Assembly: GCA_003481745.1 (NCBI GenBank)
Contig: QULP01000003.1
Coordinates: 124,001 to 188,000 of the forward strand
Source of the DNA: Firmicutes bacterium OM04-13BH
GTDB lineage: Bacteria > Bacillota > Clostridia > Lachnospirales > Lachnospiraceae
Length of the DNA: 64,000 bases
Direction: 5' to 3'
Position numbers and translations under genes: made by a program. Position 1 is the first letter of the stretch. Each line of letters begins with the position of its first letter. The notes beneath the pieces were generated by a model that was not told the origin of the DNA, ran no database searches, and saw only the letters and a list, made by a program, of their open reading frames with translations. Below are positions 47,183 through 55,585 of the stretch, one piece after another.

Positions 47183-48384
47183 CGTTCTTCTAAATTTCCT
47201 TTCGACAGCCAGACTGCTTCTCTCGCATGGCTTAACGCTTCTTCTAATTCCGCTTCGCTTTCTGTTCTCATAATGACCTGCCCAATCCGATCTGTTCCAT
47301 TCTTCATTGCCTCAATTTTATCACCGACCTGATAATCAAGCTGAACCTCAATACCTTTTTGAACCAGGCTTTTAAGTTTATCCATTTCAATCTTTTCGAT
47401 TATGCCATCCTGATTCGAAAACAGCAATGCGCCCATACAAGGATGTGTTTCTTCACTCTGAAACTCTGCCTCTTCGCCAAGTGCATAACTGATTATCTTT
47501 TCATACCAGTCATAACCCGTATAAATTGAAATCAGCTCCGGAATACAGGTTGCTCCTGTTCTTCCTCCAACTTCAATCAGCCAGACCTGCTCTCCTCTTA
47601 CAAATACATCGGCATTTAGCGGACAGTTTTTCATTCCCAGTGCTTTTATGGCAAGCTCAATCTGATGTTTCAGATTTTCCATCAGTTTTTTCGATGCATG
47701 ATAAGGAAATTTATGTCCGATTGGCATCGTTGTTCCATTTACCGTATAAGTAAATTTTTCATGTGGAAAAAATGCTTCTATTTTTTCTTCTCCAATAAAA
47801 GCATCTACCCCTATTTCATCGGCTTCAATAAATTCTTCTACCAGCACATACGGCTTCTTTGTTACCTTTTTTGCTTCCTGCCAGGCATATTCTAATTCTT
47901 CCATCCTGTCTGCACGGTGGATTCCACGGCTTCCTGAACTGTCCACTGCTTTTACCATAACCGGAAATCCAAGTGCATTAGCCGACTCAACACATTCTTC
48001 ATAAGAAGCGACCTTTCTAAAATCTGCGGTTGATACCCCTCCTGCCTTTAATGCCTCTTTCATCAAAAGCTTATCCGTGACCTTCCACGCTGCTTCTCTT
48101 GGAATCCCGCATAGTCCCAGATTATCACAGACAAAACCAATTGCCCGCACTGCCACGTCCGTTCCTGAGGTACAGATTCCGGAAATCTTTTCTCTTTTTG
48201 CGGTTTCTAAAATTTTTTCATAATCTCTTGTATCTATCTCATAAAAAGAATCCGCAAGCGCAATTCCCGGATAATTTCCTTTTATGCTTACAACCAGCGT
48301 TTCCAGCCCCATTTCTTTTGCTTTTTTTATTAAAGGCACTTGATAGATTCCTGCTCCTAATATCATTAATCTCTTCTTTGACAT
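47170..48384 (-). CDS. ATP-grasp ligase of unknown substrate
   Basis: 404 aa from the ATG at 48384 (GGGAG upstream); a longer in-frame extension to 48582 runs over the neighbour and shows no start signal. The N-terminal Rossmann-like part KRLMILGAGIYQVPLIKKAKEMG is followed by an ATP-grasp core with VMVKAVDSSGSRGI, YVLVEEFIEADEIGVDAFIG and NADVFVRGEQVWLIEVGGRTGA (Asn/Glu metal site). The family joins a carboxylate to an amine through acyl phosphate. Beside an aminosugar pathway, aminoacylation of the 4-amino group is a plausible role, not shown. Confidence 0.8.
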   Translation of the reverse strand: MSKKRLMILGAGIYQVPLIKKAKEMGLETLVVSIKGNYPGIALADSFYEIDTRDYEKILETAKREKISGICTSGTDVAVRAIGFVCDNLGLCGIPREAAWKVTDKLLMKEALKAGGVSTADFRKVASYEECVESANALGFPVMVKAVDSSGSRGIHRADRMEELEYAWQEAKKVTKKPYVLVEEFIEADEIGVDAFIGEEKIEAFFPHEKFTYTVNGTTMPIGHKFPYHASKKLMENLKHQIELAIKALGMKNCPLNADVFVRGEQVWLIEVGGRTGATCIPELISIYTGYDWYEKIISYALGEEAEFQSEETHPCMGALLFSNQDGIIEKIEMDKLKSLVQKGIEVQLDYQVGDKIEAMKNGTDRIGQVIMRTESEAELEEALSHAREAVWLSKGNLEERWKN

Positions 48385-48431
48385 TTCAAAATAACTCCCA
48401 TTTAGCTGATTTGCCAACTTTCTTGATTCGG

Positions 48432-49373
48432 TCAAATTTCTTCCCTTTGTTCGCTTACATTTATCGTTTCTCTTACAATAAACTGCGGAGTATGATTCAG
48501 CGTAAGAATAATTTTTCCAAGATATTCCCCGACAATCCCAAGACACATTAAAATCATGCCTGCAAATACCATCGTCACACACATCATAGACGCCCAGCCA
48601 ATCACCAGAGACGGGTCAACGATTTTTCGTATTGCTGTAATAACTGCCATCAAAAATCCGACTCCTGCAGCAATTCCACCTGCCACAGACGAAATTCGAA
48701 GCGGAATCACAGAATAATTCCAATATGCCAGCCATAAACGAATCAGCTTATGCAGGGTATAATTAGACGTTCCAACCTCCCTTTTATGATGTTCCACTTC
48801 CACATTTCCAATATTGTGGGTAATCCGATAAAAAATCCCATCAATATAAGGATTATAACTGTCATATTTCCTGGTTTCTTCTGCTACTTTTTTGGTGATA
48901 ATCCAAAAATTACTTGAAGTAATTTCTTTTGGCCGTCCCAGTAAAATTCTCGAAGAAACTTCATTTAATTTACTGCTTAAGTTCTTGAGAGAAGAATTTT
49001 TTCGTTTTCCATAATGTCCATAAACCAGGTCATATCCCTCTTGAATTTTCTCTACCAGCTTAAAAATCTGTGAAGGATGCGTCTGCATATCATCATCCAT
49101 TCCGAGTACATAATCACCTTTTGTATAATGAAGTGCCGCCATCAGTGCATTATGCTGTCCAAAGTTACGAATCAGATTGACTCCATGCACAAATGGATAT
49201 TTCTTTCCTAATTCTTTTATTTTTTCAAACGTTCCATCTGTCGATCCATCATTTACCAGGACAAACTCGCATTGATATTTTTTATGTGCATGAAATTCCT
49301 GAATCGTCAGCTCGACTACTTTCTGAATTGTTTTTTCCGAATAATAACAAGGTATTACAATAGAAATCAGCAT
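48432..49373 (-). CDS. Polyprenyl-phosphate glycosyltransferase (ArnC/GtrB-like GT2)
   Basis: 313 aa. GT-A domain 1-215 with LISIVIPCYYSEKTI, LVNDGSTDGTF and GMDDDMQTHPSQ; two C-terminal membrane helices (about 228-253 and 262-288). This layout is that of ArnC, GtrB and DPM synthases, which load a sugar onto undecaprenyl phosphate. Next to SMR flippase-like genes it completes a load-and-flip module, with final transfer done by an unseen or GT-C enzyme. Confidence 0.87.
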   Translation of the reverse strand: MLISIVIPCYYSEKTIQKVVELTIQEFHAHKKYQCEFVLVNDGSTDGTFEKIKELGKKYPFVHGVNLIRNFGQHNALMAALHYTKGDYVLGMDDDMQTHPSQIFKLVEKIQEGYDLVYGHYGKRKNSSLKNLSSKLNEVSSRILLGRPKEITSSNFWIITKKVAEETRKYDSYNPYIDGIFYRITHNIGNVEVEHHKREVGTSNYTLHKLIRLWLAYWNYSVIPLRISSVAGGIAAGVGFLMAVITAIRKIVDPSLVIGWASMMCVTMVFAGMILMCLGIVGEYLGKIILTLNHTPQFIVRETINVSEQREEI

Positions 49374-49378
49374 TTTTC

Positions 49379-50362
49379 TTATAACCTTCCTAAATCTTTT
49401 TTTTGTGTACCAAGCCAGTCATAGAAAAGAGGTGTTCCTCCGGTATGAATGAATAATATCTTTTTTCCAAAAATCTGATAATCTTCGATATAGTGTTCCA
49501 TTCCAAGAAATGCTTTTCCGGTATAAGTTCCATCCATTGCCACTCCATTTAAGGCAAACTCCTCACGGATACACTGCTCGATTTCCTCATCATACTGTCC
49601 ATATCCACCTTTTGTATACTCACTTGCCAGATGGATTTCTTTTTGGTCTTCCATGGAAAACTCTTTTCCAAGTCCTTTTAAGTATTCTCTTACTCCGGTT
49701 TCAATAATCGAAACCGCACGTTCATACTCTCTTGAGGAAATCAAAATCCCAACAATCTGCTTCTTATCTCTCGCCAAAAGATGTCCACAAGTCAGACCTG
49801 CCTGTGTTGCTCCTGTTCCCGATGCATGAAAAATATAATCAAAGAAAATCCCTTGGTTTTTCTCAAAATTCAAGATCTCCTGATAAGCTTTTGCATAAGC
49901 AGAAGCAGAAACCCCCTCGTTTCCGGTTCCAAATTTATTTCCATAGATATAATACGGTTTGTGTCCTTCCTGTATTAACCGATTCATCGTTGCCTCTACT
50001 GTCTCTGCAATCTGATTTTTTCTACATTTTACAATTTTTACCTTAAGCATCTGCATCAAATGGCTGTTGCTTGTCTCTTTTTCCTCACTTTCGCCCTCTT
50101 CAAATGAACAAATCATATAACAGGGAATCTTTTTTCTGAAACATTCGTTTGCAATCACCCTGCATAAATTAGATCGCACATTTCCATAAGCAATCATAAT
50201 ATCACAACCTTTTTTCTGCATATCTTCAAAAAAGGCATTTGCAATTCTTACTTTATTTCCTCCAAGTGAAAATGGCAGTAAATCTTCTCTCATGATATAG
50301 AGCTGATTTCCCGACTGTTTTCTGTCAAAAATCTCATAAATTGGTGTTCTTTCCAATTCCAT
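49379..50362 (-). CDS. PLP-dependent ACC deaminase/D-cysteine desulfhydrase family protein
   Basis: 327 aa, fold type II PLP enzyme. The PLP lysine is in LGGNKVRIA (near residue 37); HASGTGATQAGL is the phosphate-binding loop. Substrate cannot be told from sequence: D-cysteine, ACC or another amino acid are options. It is the first gene of the operon, behind a consensus promoter, so it may supply or modify the amino acid used by the ATP-grasp ligase. That link is inference only. Confidence 0.82.
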   Translation of the reverse strand: MELERTPIYEIFDRKQSGNQLYIMREDLLPFSLGGNKVRIANAFFEDMQKKGCDIMIAYGNVRSNLCRVIANECFRKKIPCYMICSFEEGESEEKETSNSHLMQMLKVKIVKCRKNQIAETVEATMNRLIQEGHKPYYIYGNKFGTGNEGVSASAYAKAYQEILNFEKNQGIFFDYIFHASGTGATQAGLTCGHLLARDKKQIVGILISSREYERAVSIIETGVREYLKGLGKEFSMEDQKEIHLASEYTKGGYGQYDEEIEQCIREEFALNGVAMDGTYTGKAFLGMEHYIEDYQIFGKKILFIHTGGTPLFYDWLGTQKKDLGRL

Positions 50363-50393
50363 TTTTTTCGCCTCTCAATCGTACCTTTCTATC

Positions 50394-50422
50394 ATTATAA
50401 GCGAAAAGAAGAGACGTGTCAA
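50394..50422 (-). promoter_or_regulatory. Consensus promoter of the PLP/ArnC/ATP-grasp/SMR operon
   Basis: On the minus strand perfect TTGACA (50417-50422), 17 bases, perfect TATAAT (50394-50399). The -35 box lies within the terminator hairpin of the upstream L,D-transpeptidase gene. Confidence 0.9.
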
Positions 50423-50444
50423 AAAAACACGCCTCTCTTCTTTT
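50404..50444 (-). terminator. Terminator hairpin of the L,D-transpeptidase gene, overlapping the next promoter
   Basis: Minus strand: AAAAGAAGAGAGGCGTGT, loop TTTTTTG, ACACGTCTCTTCTTTT. The stem is interrupted by a two-base GG bulge. The 3' arm and loop contain the TTGACA of the downstream promoter. Confidence 0.75.
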
Positions 50445-50488
50445 TTAAGCAAAATCTAAAAACAAAATTTTCTTTAGTCGGTATCTGC

Positions 50489-52723
50489 TTAACACTGGGT
50501 CGGGTCCATAAGATTTGTTCCCGGTGCCAGTTTAATCGTAGCCGGTTTATCAAATGGCTCATAATAGCCATCACCAATTGTAATCTGTGAACCTCTGCTT
50601 ACATTTGTATAAATCCATTTTGCATCTCTTACACAAAGTCGGATACATCCGTGAGATGCCGGACGTCCTAAGTTATTGTAATCTGCTGCATTTAAGTTAT
50701 AAATGTTCTGCCGTCCACCTGCTACAGAGTGAATAAAGATTCCCTGATATACATGAGACGTATACTGACCCCAGGATGGTCCCATTAAGATATGCCATCT
50801 GTCCTGGTCACCAATGTAGAATGTTCCTGTTGGGGTTGGGGTTGCCGGAAGTCCTACAGAGCAGGTCATTGATTTAACCGGAATAATATATCCGTTTGAA
50901 CCATCTTTTGCAAATACAGTAACCATGCAGGTCGTACGATTTACACGCAGTCTGTATGGTCCACTTACCATACTGCTGACATCCTGCTGCAATGCTCCAT
51001 TGGATTTAAAGTATAATTTGTATCCATTGACATACTGCCAGCCGGTCTGCATAACACCATTCGCATCCATATAAAATCTGGTATTTCCGGTTTTAATATA
51101 ACCAGTCTGCATCACTCCGTTACTGTCTAAGTAGTACCATTTGCTGCCAACAGAAGTCCAGCCGGTTTTCATTGCTCCGTCTGCAGTACCTCCGAAATAA
51201 TAATACTTGCCATCAATCTTCTGCCAGCCAGTTTTCATGACACCGTCGTTTGCTCCGCCAAAATAATACTTTTTATTTCCGATTCTCTGCCAACCGGTTT
51301 TCATAGAGCCATCACTTGCTCCGCCAAGATAATAGTATTTTCCATAAATCTTCTGCCAACCGGTTCTCATAGAGCCATCACTGCCAAGGAAATAATATTT
51401 TCCATAGATTTTCTGCCAGTAGGTTTTCATCGCGCCATCATTTCCATGACCTAACCAATAATACTTACCGTCAATTTTCTGCCAGTAATATTTCATCGCA
51501 CCATCATTTTCTTTTCCAAGATAGTACCATTTGCCATAAACCTGCTGCCAGCCGGTTTTCATTGCTCCATCTCTTCCGAGCCAATAATATTTACCATAAA
51601 TATTCTGCCAGTAAGTTCTCATAGAACCATCTGCGCCAAGGAAATAGTATTTTCCATCTACCTGTGTCCAGTAGGTAGCCATGATTCCATTCGATTTCAG
51701 ATAGTAATATTTACCACTTGTCAAAATCCAGGTACCTGCCGCATATGTTCCATCAGCCTGTTTCCATTTCCAGCCATCAGCTGTCTTTTCCCAGCCCGGT
51801 TTATAATTGGAAGTACATTTTCCGTCTGCTCCAAAGACATAAGTCACTCCATTTATGACTTTCTGACCATTTTTAAAAATTTCTCCATTTTCTTCCAGAA
51901 AATAAGTTACTCCATTTTCAATATCTGTACGGAGTCCTGTTTTAGAAGCATCTTTCTTTCCTTCTGCATTAAAATAATAATAATACTCTGTTCCGGTTTC
52001 ACTTCTATATTTTTTCCATGCGTTGGATGCAAATTGACCCTTTGCATTTAAATAATAACTGTCTTTTCCAATCTGATAAACATCTTCACTTAAAACAACC
52101 GGTGTTACATCAGTTTCAGCCTCATATTTTACCCAAATACTTTTTTCTACTTCAAACACCCATTTTTCTGTCAGCGTGTCTGCATTTGTAAGATTTTCAT
52201 AATAACGATAAATTATCTGTTTTGATTTATTGGATGCATCCACTACAGTTTCTAACGTCCAGTGTTCATCAATTTTTTCACCTTTTAATTCATTATTTTT
52301 CAGTACAGTAATTGTATCCGTCGGCTGTCGTTCTTCCAGTCCCTCCTGTGAAGGTTCTTCTGTCTTTGCCTCATCCGCCGGAGTCTCATTCGGCTCTTCT
52401 TTCATATCCTCAGACGGAGCCTCAGCTTCTGCATCCGGAGTTTCTTTCACATCCGGAGTTTCTTTCACATCCGGAGTTTCTTTCACATCTGGAGTTTCTT
52501 TCACATCTGGAGTTTCTTTCACGTCCGGAGTTTCTTCTCCTGTCTCTTGCTCTCCAACTTCCTGCTGTCCGCCATCCGGTTGTCCCTCTAAAAGAGTTTG
52601 TGAACTTTCCTGGCTCTGTACCGCTCCTTCTGATACAGTCGCTGCACTTACCGGCAATACCGTTGTCATAGTAACGGCCACGGTAAGCATCAAGGATAAC
52701 AGTTTCATTCTTCTTTTTTTCAT
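50489..52723 (-). CDS. L,D-transpeptidase (YkuD) with choline-binding repeats
   Basis: 744 aa. Signal peptide 1-27; acidic linker with DVKETP tandem repeats (about 65-100); a region of unknown fold (140-300); about 13 aromatic repeats (310-610); C-terminal YkuD domain about 615-744 with IFIHSV and the catalytic ASHGCIRL (Cys nucleophile, His). It forms 3-3 cross-links in peptidoglycan or attaches proteins to it. In many clostridia YkuD proteins carry SH3 or PG-binding domains instead, so docking on a choline-type polymer is noteworthy. Own promoter and terminator. Confidence 0.92.
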   Translation of the reverse strand: MKKRRMKLLSLMLTVAVTMTTVLPVSAATVSEGAVQSQESSQTLLEGQPDGGQQEVGEQETGEETPDVKETPDVKETPDVKETPDVKETPDVKETPDAEAEAPSEDMKEEPNETPADEAKTEEPSQEGLEERQPTDTITVLKNNELKGEKIDEHWTLETVVDASNKSKQIIYRYYENLTNADTLTEKWVFEVEKSIWVKYEAETDVTPVVLSEDVYQIGKDSYYLNAKGQFASNAWKKYRSETGTEYYYYFNAEGKKDASKTGLRTDIENGVTYFLEENGEIFKNGQKVINGVTYVFGADGKCTSNYKPGWEKTADGWKWKQADGTYAAGTWILTSGKYYYLKSNGIMATYWTQVDGKYYFLGADGSMRTYWQNIYGKYYWLGRDGAMKTGWQQVYGKWYYLGKENDGAMKYYWQKIDGKYYWLGHGNDGAMKTYWQKIYGKYYFLGSDGSMRTGWQKIYGKYYYLGGASDGSMKTGWQRIGNKKYYFGGANDGVMKTGWQKIDGKYYYFGGTADGAMKTGWTSVGSKWYYLDSNGVMQTGYIKTGNTRFYMDANGVMQTGWQYVNGYKLYFKSNGALQQDVSSMVSGPYRLRVNRTTCMVTVFAKDGSNGYIIPVKSMTCSVGLPATPTPTGTFYIGDQDRWHILMGPSWGQYTSHVYQGIFIHSVAGGRQNIYNLNAADYNNLGRPASHGCIRLCVRDAKWIYTNVSRGSQITIGDGYYEPFDKPATIKLAPGTNLMDPTQC
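52433..52540 (-). repeat. 18-bp coding minisatellite (DVKETP units)
   Basis: Five full copies of an 18-bp unit (ATCCGGAGTTTCTTTCAC on the plus strand, two with C to T) and a partial sixth. Repeat number should vary by slippage without breaking the frame. Confidence 0.9.
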
Positions 52724-52762
52724 ACCTATCCCTCGCTTCCTGGTATCTCCTGATTTTTACTT

Positions 52763-52791
52763 ATTTTACCATTTTTGACCTGTTTTTACAA
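52763..52791 (-). promoter_or_regulatory. Promoter of the L,D-transpeptidase gene
   Basis: On the minus strand TTGTAA (52786-52791), 17 bases, TAAAAT (52763-52768) with TG one base upstream of the -10. Confidence 0.6.
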
Positions 52792-52823
52792 CAAACAGAA
52801 TGTAAAACAATATTAAGTTTTCT

Positions 52824-53129
52824 TTACAGAAATGATAAAATTCTCTCCATAACAAACACAGCTATGCAAGAGAAACACGCTACTGTTACAAGACTTTTTT
52901 CTTTCAGGGCGAAAATCACTGCAACTACCAGCCCCGCAAACGCTGAAATTGGAGAATCTGTCGCATACAAAATTGCCGGAAATGTCATAGCGGTCAGACA
53001 GGCATAAGGTACATAATATAAAAACGAACGGATATAAACATTTGTAATTTTTTTCTGAAATAATGTGAGCGGAAGCATACGAATCAGATACGTTACTCCT
53101 GCCATCACAAAAATATAAGCATAAATCAT
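52824..53129 (-). CDS. azlD: AzlD-family branched-chain amino acid transport subunit
   Basis: 101 aa, three to four membrane helices. TYLIRMLPLTLFQKKI and the PYACLTAMTFPAIL motif are typical. It works with AzlC as a two-part exporter of branched-chain amino acids. The start overlaps azlC by 4 bases (ATGA). Confidence 0.9.
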   Translation of the reverse strand: MIYAYIFVMAGVTYLIRMLPLTLFQKKITNVYIRSFLYYVPYACLTAMTFPAILYATDSPISAFAGLVVAVIFALKEKSLVTVACFSCIAVFVMERILSFL

Positions 53130-53827
53130 GATTCTTCCTCCCTAATCGGAAACAGGACTGCGCCCATTCCAGCTGCTAATAACGTACAGATAATAATTTT
53201 AAACCCATCTGAAATCTTACAAAGCAGAGGCAGATAATAAAATCCTGTACTTAAAATCAATGCGGTAATTACAACAATACATACATTTTTCTCTTTTTTA
53301 GCCGGAGGAATAACAATCGCCACAAACATTCCGTATAAAGCAACACCCAATGCACTTCTGATAAATTCCGGCATAATTGTACTTGCCACCGCACCTCCAA
53401 GCGTTCCGGATACCCAGCCAACCACCGGAAGGAAAATCAATCCATACATGTACCACTGACCCACTTTTCCTTTTTTAGAACTTGCCACCGCAAAAATTTC
53501 ATCCGTGATACCATAAGCAATCGCCAGTCTGTGTCCGGTATGAACACTTCGTGCAAATTTCTGTGAAAGTGACAGTGACATCAACGCATAACGCATATTA
53601 ATGACAAGCTGGGTTAGTGCCATTTCCACCAGAGAAGACCCTGCCAGAATGACATTAAGTCCTGCAAACTGTCCTGCCGATGTCAGATTCAACAGTGAAA
53701 TCAATACTGCATGAAATGGTTTCATTCCATGATTCACTGCCAGCATGCCAAATGTAAAACTGACAGAAAAATACCCAAGTGCAATCGGAATTCCATCTTT
53801 TAAGCCTTGTTTTATATTATTCTGCAT
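53126..53827 (-). CDS. azlC: AzlC-family branched-chain amino acid exporter, large subunit
   Basis: 233 aa, about seven helices. GIPIALGYFSVSFTFGMLAVNHG, LNLTSAGQFAG and MRYALMSLSLSQKF are family motifs. A GGGGGA ribosome site lies before the ATG. I see no clear promoter in the 156 bases upstream, which hold two hairpins. Confidence 0.92.
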   Translation of the reverse strand: MQNNIKQGLKDGIPIALGYFSVSFTFGMLAVNHGMKPFHAVLISLLNLTSAGQFAGLNVILAGSSLVEMALTQLVINMRYALMSLSLSQKFARSVHTGHRLAIAYGITDEIFAVASSKKGKVGQWYMYGLIFLPVVGWVSGTLGGAVASTIMPEFIRSALGVALYGMFVAIVIPPAKKEKNVCIVVITALILSTGFYYLPLLCKISDGFKIIICTLLAAGMGAVLFPIREEES

Positions 53828-53875
53828 GTTTATCCCCCATTTTGTATTTTTTCTTTTTTATCATAATTACAGCAC

Positions 53876-53979
53876 AATGCTGGGGTCAAAATTTTTGCCC
53901 CAGCACTTTTGTATTTCTATTCTTATTTTTCTTTATAAGTTTCTGTCGCCGTGTATCCACATGCCTTTATGGCGTGTGG
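53876..53979 (-). terminator. Two hairpins between the HPr-like gene and azlC
   Basis: CCACATGCC / GGCGTGTGG (53957-53979, one mismatch) and GCTGGGG / CCCCAGC (53879-53904) with an A/T-rich inner stem. They fill the gap after the HPr stop and probably end that operon, though neither has a strong T-run on the minus strand. Confidence 0.45.
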
Positions 53980-53983
53980 TAGT

Positions 53984-54247
53984 TCACTCCTGAAGTGAAT
54001 GCTCCAGCAAATCAACCAAATGTTCCAAAGCGGTCTGTTCGTCCTCTCCCTCACATACCAGTTCAATGACCGCTCCACCTCTTACGCAGGCACCAAGTAC
54101 GCTCAGCACACTCTTTGCATTTGCTGTCACGTCTTTATAATGAAAGGTAATCAGACATTTATATTTCATTGCCTCATTACAAAGCTTTCCTGCCGGTCTT
54201 AAGTGCAGACCAATCAAATTATTTACTTTTACTTTCTGGCTTACCAT
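53984..54247 (-). CDS. HPr-family phosphocarrier protein
   Basis: 87 aa from the ATG at 54247 (GGGAG 8 bases upstream); a GTG at 54256 would leave no room for the ribosome site. The active-site His is in GLHLRPAG (HPr His15) and the regulatory Ser is in AKSVLSVLGA (HPr Ser46). It could pass phosphate to PTS proteins and act in CcpA signalling. No PTS enzyme is next to it. It lies at the end of the cda operon. Confidence 0.88.
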   Translation of the reverse strand: MVSQKVKVNNLIGLHLRPAGKLCNEAMKYKCLITFHYKDVTANAKSVLSVLGACVRGGAVIELVCEGEDEQTALEHLVDLLEHSLQE

Positions 54248-54295
54248 GTTTCTCACTCCCTGCTTCTGTTATTGTAAATCTGTGTTCAAAGTCCA

Positions 54296-55585
54296 CTATC
54301 CCGTCGTAATTTCTGCGGCTTTCACCAGTTTTAATTTTACTTTCACCGTATCCAGAGAGGTATATCCATCCGGAAGTGTAATCTGTACCGGAACTTCATA
54401 TTCTCCGACACTGTAAGATTTTAAATCAATACTTAACGCAATCTGCGCTTCTTTCAGATTTTCAAGTGCTTCTTCCGTTCCCAGAATTCTTACTGTTATT
54501 TTCTCTCTGTCAAAAACCAAATCCGTATCGGATGGCTTATTATTTACTGTGATACTGTTTACCGGAATTTCATACTCTTTACTATTTAACGGAAGAATCT
54601 TCACTGTCACAAGGGCTGTCTCACTGATATCTGTCGCAAGTTCAATATCTTCCGGAAGCAAATCTTCGAGATTTACTTTTACTTCATAATCCGAAGATTT
54701 TCCACTGATATTAACCAGTGATGCTGGAATTACCAGTTTATCTCCATCCTCTTCAAACTGTTTTAAGGCTTCCTGCGTTCCTGCAATACTGATGGTATTC
54801 GGCGTAGAAGAAACCTGGAATACATAATATCCCGCTTTTACCGTTCCGGAATATTTCACTTCCACCGGAACATCCTGTTTCACTTTCCATAATTCAACAT
54901 TTACATCTATTGTTGTAGACTGTATATCAAACTTCAGATACGACATCTGCTTTTCAGAAAGTTCTTCGAGGTTTTTGTCATAAACTTTAATCTCAGACTG
55001 TCTGGTATCATCCTTTGACATTCCACTGACATCTACCTGAGCCACGACATTTCCAATCTTATTCATAATCGATTCTGGTCCGATGATTGTCACACGGTCT
55101 GGATTTGTTTCCGTTTTTCCGACTTCATATCCTTTTTCCGGTTTCGTATCGCCTGTATTCACTGCAATTGTATATTCCTGACTGACTCTGTTTTCAATTG
55201 TAATCGGAATATTTCTTGGTCTTGCTTCTATGTTGTGCTCTTCAATACCGGAATAGCTGACATAGACCGGAACCACAATCGGATCAGACTCCAGATCTAC
55301 AATCTGGGTTAAATCCGCTACCGCTGAAATATTGTCCCTGCTGATTTTTTTTATAATCGAACTTGCACCTGTCACCTTGACATCCACAGTATCTTTCCCA
55401 TCTTCCATAAGCGCCACTTTATTCATACTTTCAATATAAGATTCGTTTGCAAATGTAACCGGTACATCGGTAATTGTAATTGTCCTTACAGGATCCTCAA
55501 TATTAACAACCAGAAGCCAAATAAATATGGCAATAAACAGTGAAAGAATTCTAAGAGTAAATTTATTCATCAGATTTTTTCTCAT
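54296..55585 (-). CDS. cdaR: CdaR, YbbR-domain regulator of diadenylate cyclase
   Basis: 429 aa. One N-terminal membrane anchor (about 10-25), then extracellular YbbR repeats, about four, each with the pattern VPVxxxGxxxxGYxV or similar. It binds and modulates CdaA. It overlaps the cdaA end by 23 bases, which fixes their pairing. The starts at 55585 and 55570 are both possible. Confidence 0.93.
   Translation of the reverse strand: MRKNLMNKFTLRILSLFIAIFIWLLVVNIEDPVRTITITDVPVTFANESYIESMNKVALMEDGKDTVDVKVTGASSIIKKISRDNISAVADLTQIVDLESDPIVVPVYVSYSGIEEHNIEARPRNIPITIENRVSQEYTIAVNTGDTKPEKGYEVGKTETNPDRVTIIGPESIMNKIGNVVAQVDVSGMSKDDTRQSEIKVYDKNLEELSEKQMSYLKFDIQSTTIDVNVELWKVKQDVPVEVKYSGTVKAGYYVFQVSSTPNTISIAGTQEALKQFEEDGDKLVIPASLVNISGKSSDYEVKVNLEDLLPEDIELATDISETALVTVKILPLNSKEYEIPVNSITVNNKPSDTDLVFDREKITVRILGTEEALENLKEAQIALSIDLKSYSVGEYEVPVQITLPDGYTSLDTVKVKLKLVKAAEITTG

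Noticed and set aside
48385..48582. 66-residue N-terminal extension of the ATP-grasp gene
   Set aside because: The extension is Cys- and Lys-rich without homology pattern, overlaps the glycosyltransferase gene, and the ATG at 48384 begins a typical Rossmann motif.
52230..52778. Plus-strand 182-codon Ser-rich frame opposite the L,D-transpeptidase N-terminus
   Set aside because: Shadow of the DVKETP repeats; no ribosome site or recognisable domain.
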